Shown one piece after another: positions 1 through 4,793 of a stretch of 6,837 nt of DNA. The translations under genes were made by a program, and so were the position numbers. This DNA comes from an uncultured Bacteroidota bacterium (GTDB lineage: Bacteria; Bacteroidota; Bacteroidia; Chitinophagales; Chitinophagaceae), in the NCBI GenBank assembly GCA_903905685.1, contig CAIVHI010000459.1, positions 1 to 6,837 on the forward strand, read 5' to 3'. Positions within the stretch are counted from its first letter, which is position 1, and each line of letters opens with the position of its first letter. The notes under the pieces were generated by a model. That model was given only the letters and a program-made list of their open reading frames with translations. It searched no databases and was not told where the DNA came from.

Positions 1-1
1 A

Positions 2-1252
2 CACTTCGAGATTAGGGATACCAAGACCGAGCACCCGCTGAACGGCGAGCTGTTCGGCTTCGCCGTGACAGACAAACTGCCGCCGGTACTCACCTCCCTA
101 ACGCTATATGCCGGCAATGTGTATGAAGATGCCAAAACCATTCTGCCGTTGGCGAAGGTGGGCAACGTATATCGCCCGTCCAAGCCCAAGAAGCCGGGCT
201 GCTGCACGGTGCTGGGCGATACGGTGGCGGTGTGGAACACCCAATTGGGCATAGGCGTTGACGAGGACGACTACATGGACGGTAGCGACAATACCTTGGC
301 ACCTTTGACGCTAAGCCTGTTTGCAGATGACAGTCTGCAATGCCGCATCGTGCTGGACGACATTGGCTATGACGAGACCCGCTACATCAATGCCTATGCC
401 GACTATGCCTTGCACGAAGACACGCACCGGTGGTCGGAATGCCTGTTCAAATTGCCGGGCAACCACCTGTATTCCATCTATAAGACATTGAACCGCAATG
501 GCGGCCGCGTAGACCTATCGGACGGCCGGGCACGCCGGGTGCGCATCGAGGTTGTCGACGACAAGGGGAACGTTTCCACATCGGAGTTTGTGGTGAAGCC
601 CGCGCTCAACTATACCCCACCGGCCCCACCGCCGAACTCCCATTTGTTTAGGGTGGGTTACGAAAACAAAATCTCCGACCCCAACATCAACTTCATGCTC
701 GATGCCCGGCAATTGTATGACGATGTGAATTTTGTATTCTCGAAGCGCACCGGCCGCAACCCTTGGTCCGACACGTTCTTACTCCACGACTCCCGTGTGC
801 CTTTACACCACCACTTCGACCTACAGGTGAAGCCCGGCAAACCCATCCCATTTGCATTGCGGAACAAGGTGGTGCTGATGCATGCCGATGGTGACGACGT
901 GGAGGGTTATGCGGCCTTGCCGGCCGGCGAAGGGCGGTTTCTGGTCAAAACGCGCAACCTGGGTAAGTATTGGCTGGATATCGACACCGTGCCTCCAGTC
1001 ATCCGTGCATTGCAGGCTTCGGCCAATTACTCCAAGTCGTTCCAAATCACCCTATCCGCCAAAGACGACGCCACATCGGTACGCAGGTTTTCGGGGTATA
1101 TAGACGGCAAGTGGGTGTGCTTTGAGCAGCACGGCAGCACATTCTTCTACAAGTTCGACACGCACTGCCCCAAAGGCAAACACCAACTGGTATTTGAGGC
1201 TACCGATGAAAATGGCAATACGGCGAAGCTGAAGTTGGATTTTGTGAGGTGA
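2..1252 (+). CDS. M23 family metallopeptidase (LytM), C-terminal part
   Basis: The 5' end lies outside the window. The frame is open from base 2 and the first codons read HFEIRDTKTEHPLNGELFGF, the end of an M23/LytM peptidase domain; the first His would be the second His of the Zn-binding HxH motif. The GTG at 65 is therefore an internal codon, not a start. M23 enzymes are zinc endopeptidases that cut peptide cross-links in peptidoglycan, normally outside the inner membrane. The remaining roughly 395 residues are a long C-terminal extension, seen in Bacteroidota members of the family, with beta-rich segments: LGIGVDEDDYMDG, a DETRYINAYADY stretch, a LPGNHLYSIY stretch, a proline-rich linker (PPAPPP) near the middle, and a final Ig-like segment ending at the TGA/TAG-type stop near 1250. 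No catalytic residues before the HxH can be checked. The gene converges on the TAC operon, with a 193-base gap. The family call is confident; the cellular role (division, envelope remodelling) is inference. Confidence 0.85.
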   Translation, partial: HFEIRDTKTEHPLNGELFGFAVTDKLPPVLTSLTLYAGNVYEDAKTILPLAKVGNVYRPSKPKKPGCCTVLGDTVAVWNTQLGIGVDEDDYMDGSDNTLAPLTLSLFADDSLQCRIVLDDIGYDETRYINAYADYALHEDTHRWSECLFKLPGNHLYSIYKTLNRNGGRVDLSDGRARRVRIEVVDDKGNVSTSEFVVKPALNYTPPAPPPNSHLFRVGYENKISDPNINFMLDARQLYDDVNFVFSKRTGRNPWSDTFLLHDSRVPLHHHFDLQVKPGKPIPFALRNKVVLMHADGDDVEGYAALPAGEGRFLVKTRNLGKYWLDIDTVPPVIRALQASANYSKSFQITLSAKDDATSVRRFSGYIDGKWVCFEQHGSTFFYKFDTHCPKGKHQLVFEATDENGNTAKLKLDFVR

Positions 1253-1445
1253 ATATCAACCTCCCACGTTTCAAAATTTTCAAGCGATGGGGAGTTTTGA
1301 CGACAACCTCCTCCTCGAAATATTGCCGGGCGCGCGCGCAAATACCATGTTGCCTGATTGTTACCCTAACTATGCCTCGTGAGGTATAGGAAAAAATTTG
1401 GCCTAAAAACCATCGGAAAACAATTCAGCGACCTTAAACAACAAC
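1253..1445. other. Convergent intergenic region without a gene
   Basis: This gap separates the 3' ends of the M23 gene (+) and the SecB-like gene (-). I see no coding sequence in it. A short inverted repeat, GAGGT (1246-1250) and ACCTC (1259-1263), straddles the M23 stop and is a weak candidate terminator. An alternating GC run (GCGCGCGCGC) lies at about 1330-1339, and a stronger hairpin at 1370-1389 is listed separately. No clear hairpin followed by a T run serves either gene. The base composition changes within this gap from GC-rich to AT-rich, so one edge of the inserted segment may lie here. Confidence 0.5.
1370..1389 (+). terminator. Candidate hairpin between convergent genes
   Basis: CTATGCCT (1370-1377) pairs with AGGTATAG (1382-1389) around a CGTG loop, giving eight pairs with one G-U. 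It lies 118 bases past the M23 stop and 57 bases past the chaperone stop. It is followed by GAAAAAA rather than a T run on the plus strand, so it is not a textbook intrinsic terminator. On the minus strand the G-U becomes an A-C mismatch, so the plus strand is the better reading. Low confidence. Confidence 0.3.
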
Positions 1446-1880
1446 CTACCCAATATTTATTTTGGTCATTTTATCTTTAAGTTCTTTACCCATTTCAGAT
1501 AGATTCATTAATGGAAGGATAACCTGCTTAACATTTGCCAATTGTGTCATTGAGCTCAAAAAAGCTCGGAGGTACGGGAACATGATAGCTATAGAGTTAT
1601 CGTAAAAGTAAGGCGGTATATCTTCAAATAGGCAATTTTCTTTAAAGCTAAACAAGCCCCGCATAACAACAGAAGCAAGAACAACATCTTTCCCCAATTG
1701 TTTATACGATGCGGAAAAATTAAAGGTTATTACCGCTGTGCTATTCTCCTCTATATATTTTCCATTTGGGTCAAATGATAAGACCAAACCTTCCACGTCC
1801 CCATCTTCTGGGTCAGAAAAGGAAAACTCGGAAATCTTGTAAGAATTAAATTTAAATGCTGCTTTTGGCGCTTGTGTCAT
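1446..1880 (-). CDS. SecB-like chaperone of a toxin-antitoxin-chaperone operon
   Basis: The 144-residue protein has the length and pattern of SecB (about 155 residues in E. coli). It opens with a beta strand (FKFNSYKISEFSF, residues 9-21), has alternating strands to about residue 85, and then the clearest SecB signature: IMFPYLRAFLSSMT (99-112), followed by QVILPLMNL (119-127), matching the SecB PYAR-helix and LPPxNF region. SecB tetramers bind unfolded clients; in TAC systems the SecB-like protein binds the C-terminal ChAD of the antitoxin and protects it from degradation. Its ATG overlaps the antitoxin stop as ATGA (1880-1877), which indicates translational coupling. It is the last gene of a three-gene minus-strand operon. 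A general export role cannot be excluded, but SecB outside Proteobacteria is often TAC-linked, and the neighbours fit that. The gene is AT-rich relative to the flanks. Family call strong; client assignment inferred. Confidence 0.85.
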   Translation of the reverse strand: MTQAPKAAFKFNSYKISEFSFSDPEDGDVEGLVLSFDPNGKYIEENSTAVITFNFSASYKQLGKDVVLASVVMRGLFSFKENCLFEDIPPYFYDNSIAIMFPYLRAFLSSMTQLANVKQVILPLMNLSEMGKELKDKMTKINIG

Positions 1881-2128
1881 GGCGTGAATGTACTAAAAAA
1901 ACAAAGCTCCGATTTTTCCGGAGCTTCAAACATAACATTTTCTTGACCAAATCTATACCCTATTAGGTCTTCCGATTTGCCAAATAATCTACAAGACCAA
2001 CTAAGATATTCATCTATTGTAGGGGAATTTACTCCATGTGCTACAATATCTGCCCATTCTCGGGCAAATTCCTCTTCGGAGATTGCCTCCAAATGAGCTA
2101 TCAAATTGTCCGTTACTGCGTTTTTCAT
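1877..2128 (-). CDS. Putative antitoxin with C-terminal chaperone-addiction tail
   Basis: I do not recognise this 83-residue protein by sequence alone. It is acidic and probably helical at the start (ISEEEFAREWADIVAHG, about residues 16-32), followed by a short middle part (PTIDEYLSWSCRLF, 36-49) and an aromatic, hydrophobic tail (residues 59-83, ending CFFSTFTP). No helix-turn-helix, Zn-binding or Xre-type domain is visible, so direct DNA binding is not evident. Its role is inferred from position: it starts four bases after the toxin-candidate stop (TAG at 2135-2133) and overlaps the SecB-like start by four bases. In known TAC systems the middle gene encodes the antitoxin, whose exposed C-terminal ChAD makes it depend on the chaperone; the tail here fits that role. 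The last codons also form a terminator-like hairpin (1895-1926). The gene could instead encode an unrelated small partner protein. Confidence 0.65.
   Translation of the reverse strand: MKNAVTDNLIAHLEAISEEEFAREWADIVAHGVNSPTIDEYLSWSCRLFGKSEDLIGYRFGQENVMFEAPEKSELCFFSTFTP
1895..1926 (-). terminator. Terminator-like hairpin inside the antitoxin 3' end
   Basis: On the minus strand AAGCTCCG (1926-1919) and CGGAGCTT (1911-1904) form a perfect 8-bp stem with a 7-base loop, followed after two bases by seven T (1901-1895). This is the layout of an intrinsic terminator, but it lies within antitoxin codons (residues about 68-79) and just before the chaperone start at 1880. It could act as a partial terminator that lowers chaperone expression when the antitoxin is not being translated. 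The structure is directly visible; the function is inferred. Confidence 0.5.
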
Positions 2129-2132
2129 ACTT

Positions 2133-2672
2133 CTAAACTAAATATTTTTCGGGATATGAAATCCTAAAACTGTGCGAAATTAAGTTCTTTTTGTTTATTA
2201 GACAATGTTGAACCCGAATACCTCCTAAAATAGCAAATTCTCTGCCACCTTGTATAAACGGTATTTTTGTCTGCTTTGGTGGATAGTCGGCAGCCCTGAT
2301 TGAATAATAAGTTTCGTCAAATTTAGCCCATTTTTTAGCATATTCTATTATATTAAAAACAGTAAGTGTACTCGCGTCTGTTTTTAGATATTTTTTTAAA
2401 ATTTCAGATCTCCATTCCAATGCTAATCGTTGGTGTTCAACATTACCATACAAATCAAATGTAGATTCGTCAATTCTCAATTTGGCCTGAAAAATAACAT
2501 ATTCTCTGTATTTTGAACGTCCCCAGTTATGAGCCCACTCCATTTCAGTATCCCAAAAGTAATACCCAAACCCGAGCCACGAACTGCCAGATGTGCACTT
2601 ATGCGGCCCGTTTTGTTCAAAATAATCTACGTTATTTTTATCCTCAAGGGTTTGATATCCAGTAACTATCAT
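2133..2672 (-). CDS. Putative ADP-ribosyltransferase-like toxin (CmdT-like)
   Basis: A 179-residue protein, first gene of the operon, starting at ATG 2672. Features suggesting an ADP-ribosyltransferase fold are an N-terminal strand (MIVTGYQTL, 1-9), a Gly/aromatic strand followed by an amphipathic helix (WLGFGYYFWDTEMEWAHNWG, 32-51) like the GFYLT...AxxWA motif of DUF3990/PARP-like proteins, and a late strand with an acidic residue (GGREFAILGG, 142-151), where E145 is the natural candidate for the catalytic Glu. The first-motif residue is unclear (Y6, Q7 or H24). No signal peptide or membrane segment is seen, so it should act in the cytoplasm. In CmdTAC the toxin ADP-ribosylates mRNA and stops phage translation; this target is extrapolated here. 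Gene order toxin, antitoxin, SecB-like chaperone supports the call. The coding sequence is very AT-rich compared with nusG just upstream, suggesting horizontal acquisition. An alternative is another small nucleotide-modifying toxin fold. Confidence 0.65.
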   Translation of the reverse strand: MIVTGYQTLEDKNNVDYFEQNGPHKCTSGSSWLGFGYYFWDTEMEWAHNWGRSKYREYVIFQAKLRIDESTFDLYGNVEHQRLALEWRSEILKKYLKTDASTLTVFNIIEYAKKWAKFDETYYSIRAADYPPKQTKIPFIQGGREFAILGGIRVQHCLINKKNLISHSFRISYPEKYLV

Positions 2673-2679
2673 AGATTAT

Positions 2680-2744
2680 CGTTGATACAATAATAGTGAA
2701 CTTAGGATTACGCCGTACGGGATAGCGCATTTATTTTATCAACG
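2680..2744. promoter_or_regulatory. Candidate operator: inverted repeat around a palindrome
   Basis: CGTTGATA (2680-2687) and TATCAACG (2737-2744) are perfect 8-base inverted arms. Between them lies the palindrome CCGTACGG (2713-2720), nearly at the centre. The set begins 8 bases upstream of the toxin ATG, where type II toxin-antitoxin operons usually carry their autoregulatory operator. An 8-base repeat pair with this spacing can arise by chance in such a region, and the antitoxin shows no evident DNA-binding domain. Confidence 0.25.
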
Positions 2745-2792
2745 CCCTGCGAAACGATGTATTTGCAAACTATACCCACCCCCCCTTAATAC

Positions 2793-2818
2793 TGGTACAT
2801 TTAGGTAAATAGCTACCA
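2793..2818 (-). terminator. Weak hairpin downstream of nusG
   Basis: TGGTA (2818-2814) pairs with TACCA (2797-2793) and an inner ATTT/AAAT stem closes an ACCT loop, with bulges between the two. It begins about 20 bases after the nusG stop. No T run follows on the minus strand (GTATTAAGGGG instead), so termination would be weak and nusG transcripts may run into the TAC operon. Confidence 0.25.
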
Positions 2819-2838
2819 AGAATATTTACAAATTACGA

Positions 2839-3417
2839 TTACGCAATCTTCTCCACCTGCGAGTAGTTGAGTTCCACGGGCGTAGCGCGGCCGAAGATTT
2901 TCACTACCACTTTGAGCTTCTTCTTCTCGTCGTTGATTTCCTCTACCGAGCCGTTGAAGTCGTTGAACGGGCCGTCGATGATTTTGACGGTCTCGCCAAT
3001 GATGAATGGGTCGGCATAGCTTATGCCTTGTTCGCCCACTTCATCCATCTTGCCGAACATCTTGTTCACTTCCGTTTTGCGGAGGGCCGTGGGATTTTCC
3101 TTACCCAAGAAGTGGATGACGCCGGTGATGTTGGTGATGCCGTGCTTGATGTTGTCGTGCAACTTGCCTTCGTTGGCTTCCAACAGGATGTAGCCCGGAA
3201 ACAGGGTCTTCTCGCGGAGCACCTTCTTACCGTTCACTACCTTGAATACCTTTTCGATGGGGCACAAAACCTGAACCACCGAGGTTTCCCAATGGTTGAT
3301 TTTGGATTCTTTGTCGATATATTCCTTAACCTTACGTTCCTTACCGCTTACTACCCTTATTACATACCACTTGGTCTCGGCGGCGGGTTTTTCGGTTACC
3401 AACACTGTCTCAGTCAT
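2839..3417 (-). CDS. nusG: Transcription termination/antitermination protein NusG
   Basis: NusG binds the RNA polymerase clamp, supports processive elongation and links polymerase to Rho or ribosomal S10. The NGN domain runs from KWYVIRVVSGKERKVKEYI (about residues 16-34) through LFPGYILLEA and GVIHFLG. The C-terminal KOW domain starts near IGETVKIIDGPFNDFNGSV and ends VELNYSQVEKIA. I chose the ATG at 3417 (192 residues): it leaves ten bases after the secE stop and matches the usual short N-terminus. An in-frame ATG at 3438 would add seven residues (MANNSGI) and overlap secE by 11 bases, and it cannot be ruled out. It follows secE as expected, but rplK does not follow downstream; a TAC operon does. 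GC content is like that of the flanking core genes. Confidence 0.96.
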   Translation of the reverse strand: MTETVLVTEKPAAETKWYVIRVVSGKERKVKEYIDKESKINHWETSVVQVLCPIEKVFKVVNGKKVLREKTLFPGYILLEANEGKLHDNIKHGITNITGVIHFLGKENPTALRKTEVNKMFGKMDEVGEQGISYADPFIIGETVKIIDGPFNDFNGSVEEINDEKKKLKVVVKIFGRATPVELNYSQVEKIA

Positions 3418-3427
3418 TATGCCGCTA

Positions 3428-3625
3428 TTATTTGCCAATAATTTTGTATATCATGGTGAGGGCATTTTCCGAAACCAGGTCCATGCCGAAAATCACCAGA
3501 GTTACCAAACCCAATGCTGCGAGAACAATGATGGTCGTCTGCTGCAACTCGTCCCAAGTGGGCCAGGTCACTTTATGGAGCAGCTCGTCGTAGGCATCCT
3601 GTATGTAGTTCGTTATATTACTCAT
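3428..3625 (-). CDS. secE: Preprotein translocase subunit SecE
   Basis: SecE clamps SecY in the SecYEG protein-conducting channel of the inner membrane. The 65-residue, single-span form is the usual length for Bacteroidota. It shows the amphipathic helix and conserved KVTWPTWDEL segment (residues 18-27), followed by one membrane helix (about residues 30-50, TIIVLAALGLVTLVIFG). It sits between tRNA-Trp and nusG in the classic order. The ATG at 3625 has no Shine-Dalgarno sequence. A short hairpin, TACCC/GGGTA around ACA (3646-3634), lies eight bases upstream of the ATG, and its second arm could instead pair with the next ACCC (3633-3630 region), so start-site access may be affected by structure. 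Confidence 0.95.
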   Translation of the reverse strand: MSNITNYIQDAYDELLHKVTWPTWDELQQTTIIVLAALGLVTLVIFGMDLVSENALTMIYKIIGK

Positions 3626-3654
3626 AATGGGTTACCCTGTGGGTATTAAACGTT

Positions 3655-3696
3655 AATAAAAATCCAACTGCCGTAATCCCGTGAGGGAAAACGGCA
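3655..3696 (-). terminator. Terminator or attenuator between tRNA-Trp and secE
   Basis: On the minus strand TGCCGT (3696-3691) pairs with ACGGCA (3674-3669), and an inner TCCC (3688-3685) pairs with GGGA (3680-3677) around a TCAC loop, with a symmetric internal loop between the stems. GTTGGATTTTTATT follows, giving a T-rich tail. It begins eight bases after the tRNA 3' end. It may end part of the tRNA transcripts, so that secE-nusG is expressed at a lower level than tRNA-Trp, or serve tRNA 3' processing. Confidence 0.5.
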
Positions 3697-3703
3697 ATCG
3701 TTG

Positions 3704-3774
3704 CACGGGCACGCGGATTCGAACCACGATCAAAGGTTTTGGAGACCTCTATTCTACCATTGAACTATGCCCGT
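3704..3774 (-). tRNA. trnW: tRNA-Trp (anticodon CCA)
   Basis: The minus strand folds as a cloverleaf of 71 bases: acceptor ACGGGCA (3774-3768) with TGCCCGT (3711-3705), discriminator G (3704), D arm with GTTCAATGGTAGAAT, anticodon stem GAGGT/ACCTT around the loop CTCCAAA, and T arm CGTGG-TTCGAAT-CCGCG. The anticodon is CCA, so it reads UGG (Trp). The 3' CCA is not encoded. A tRNA-Trp just upstream of secE-nusG is a conserved arrangement in Bacteroidota; the tuf gene that usually precedes it is absent. Confidence 0.96.
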
Positions 3775-3868
3775 ATCTCAAGCTTTCGCCCTTTTTACAT
3801 CCCGCACGGGCGGACTATAAAAGTAAAAAGCCAAAAAGTTGCGCCTTTTGACTTTTCGTTACGGACTG

Positions 3869-3901
3869 CAAATGTACCGATATTTTCCTTTGAAATCACA
3901 A
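3869..3901 (-). promoter_or_regulatory. Bacteroidota-type promoter for tRNA-Trp-secE-nusG
   Basis: On the minus strand TACATTTG (3876-3869) is an exact match to the -7 consensus TAnnTTTG, with TTG (3901-3899) 22 bases upstream as the -33 element. Transcription would start about five bases past the -7 box, giving a leader of about 90 bases before the tRNA. This is the best promoter match in the window. Confidence 0.6.
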
Positions 3902-4037
3902 TAATTTTTTTGTTGCGCTCAAGTTGGCCGCTTCCGTGGGTAGGCCTGCCTCGCAGTGGTTGTCGCAACGCAGAGGCATATCGGTTCAGCCAATCGGTGG
4001 TTCGGTTACATCTATAACGCTTTCACACCCCGCTGAT

Positions 4038-4045
4038 TACTTTTG
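4038..4045 (+). promoter_or_regulatory. Candidate -7 element for the dinB-family gene
   Basis: TACTTTTG matches TAnnTTTG exactly and lies 59 bases before the ATG at 4105. No clear TTG is found 17-23 bases upstream, so only half of the promoter is supported. Confidence 0.3.
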
Positions 4046-4104
4046 ATGAAGAAAGCCGAGACTCAACATGCACGTTTCGGTAAACCTTTCGCACTTTCTT
4101 TATT

Positions 4105-4602
4105 ATGGATAACAAGACGGTAATGGTGAAAATGACCGTGGATGCCTGGAACATGCTGCTAGACAGGACCACCAAGCTGGTAGACGGCCTGACGGATGAA
4201 CTATTGGCTGCCGACAGCGCTCCCGGCCGCAACTCGGGCGTATACCTGGTGGGCCACTTGGCGGCCGTGAGCGACCGCCTCATAGATATGCTGGGCGGTG
4301 GCGAGCGCCTACACCCCGAAATGGACGAGCCATTCCTCTTCAAGCCCGACAAGTCTGGACTACCCATGCCCACCATCCCCGAATTGCGCCAATCTTGGAC
4401 CGACATTCACGCCAAGCTGCAGCAGCATATCCTTGCCATGACTCCCGACGAGTGGTTTGGACGCCATTCGGCGGTCTCGGAAGAAGAGTTCCAAAAAGAA
4501 CCACACCGCAACAAATTGAACGTGCTCATGAGCCGGTCACTCCATATGTCCAATCACTTGGGCCAACTCACCTATCTGAAACCCGGTAAGGTTTCGGAGT
4601 AA
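4105..4602 (+). CDS. DinB family protein
   Basis: The 165-residue protein fits the DinB/YfiT-like four-helix bundle fold. The metal-binding triad is visible: H51 in VGHLAAVSDR (end of helix 2) and H147 and H151 in SLHMSNHLGQLTYL (helix 4), the usual H...HxxxH arrangement. Family members include metal-dependent thiol S-transferases using mycothiol or bacillithiol, but many have no known reaction, so the substrate cannot be stated. The name comes from a damage-induced Bacillus gene and is unrelated to DNA polymerase IV. The protein has no signal peptide and should be cytoplasmic. It stands alone between the tRNA-Trp promoter region and the MMPL gene and is probably monocistronic, with a large inverted repeat just after its stop. 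The start at 4105 has no Shine-Dalgarno sequence, as is common in this phylum. GC-rich like its flanks. Confidence 0.88.
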   Translation: MDNKTVMVKMTVDAWNMLLDRTTKLVDGLTDELLAADSAPGRNSGVYLVGHLAAVSDRLIDMLGGGERLHPEMDEPFLFKPDKSGLPMPTIPELRQSWTDIHAKLQQHILAMTPDEWFGRHSAVSEEEFQKEPHRNKLNVLMSRSLHMSNHLGQLTYLKPGKVSE

Positions 4603-4619
4603 AGTCAGCCTTCAAATGT

Positions 4620-4665
4620 CCCTATTCCACTGCCGGCAGTGCATCGCTCTGCAGTGGGAATAGGG
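4620..4665 (+). repeat. Inverted repeat after dinB, with a nested palindrome
   Basis: CCCTATTCCACTGC (4620-4633) pairs with GCAGTGGGAATAGGG (4651-4665) apart from one bulged G, giving a 14-bp stem with a 17-base loop. Within it CACTGCCGGCAGTG (4628-4641) is a perfect 14-base palindrome, so the left arm can pair with either of two downstream GCAGTG copies. It starts 17 bases past the dinB stop. No T run follows directly (a T8 run comes only at about 4700), so it may be a factor-aided terminator, an mRNA-stabilising hairpin, or a small dispersed repeat. Confidence 0.6.
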
Positions 4666-4793
4666 TATGCCCGTGAAATAAATATCCGATTACTGTGGCT
4701 TTTTTTTAATTTTCCGCATTTTCGAATTGCAGTATTTCGCTCCGGCGTTCGGCAGATAAAGCCCACGGAGGATTGCAGAAACCAATTCCGCAG

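Larger units (their letters stand above)
2673..2838. other. Intergenic region between nusG and the TAC operon
   Basis: These 166 bases lie downstream of nusG and upstream of the toxin start, all on the minus strand. I see no rplK or remnant of it. No strict TAnnTTTG promoter is present; the nearest forms on the minus strand are TATAGTTTG (spacer one base too long) and TATTATTG close to the ATG. The region holds a nested inverted-repeat pattern (2680-2744), a hairpin (2793-2818) and a C7 run on the plus strand (2779-2785). The operon could be read from its own unrecognised promoter or by read-through from nusG. Confidence 0.5.
3775..4104. other. Divergent intergenic region (tRNA-Trp leader and dinB upstream region)
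   Basis: No gene is visible in these 330 bases. They separate the minus-strand tRNA-Trp cluster from the plus-strand DinB gene and hold a promoter for each direction (listed separately). The tRNA leader of about 90 bases includes CCCGCACGGG (about 3798-3807), whose GCCCGT strand could compete for the tRNA acceptor sequence. Three close CGGT repeats occur at about 3982-4006, of unknown meaning. Confidence 0.5.

Noticed and set aside
1330..1339. Alternating GC run (possible Z-DNA or restriction-site cluster)
   Set aside because: Ten bases of alternating GC in a GC-rich genome is not unusual and nothing nearby gives it a role.
1147..1341. 64-residue minus-strand open frame across the M23 3' end
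   Set aside because: It is antisense to the well-supported M23 coding sequence, has a biased composition and resembles no known protein.
2391..2401. T TTA AAA slippery heptamer within the toxin gene (codons 92-93 on the minus strand)
   Set aside because: It matches the -1 frameshift pattern in the reading frame, but the gene is AT-rich so such runs are expected, no stimulating structure was seen, and the shifted frame ends within a few codons.
3028..3441. 137-residue plus-strand open frame antisense to nusG
   Set aside because: It is the shadow of nusG on the other strand; its residues are reverse-frame readings of NusG codons.
4023..4406. 127-residue minus-strand open frame over the dinB start
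   Set aside because: It is antisense to the DinB protein, which has an intact His triad, and is rich in Ser/Arg as expected for a shadow frame.
4767..4775. GGAGG followed by an in-frame TTG as an earlier exporter start
   Set aside because: The TTG is only one base past the GGAGG, too close for use, and the MSRFFL start at 4794 matches the family N-terminus.
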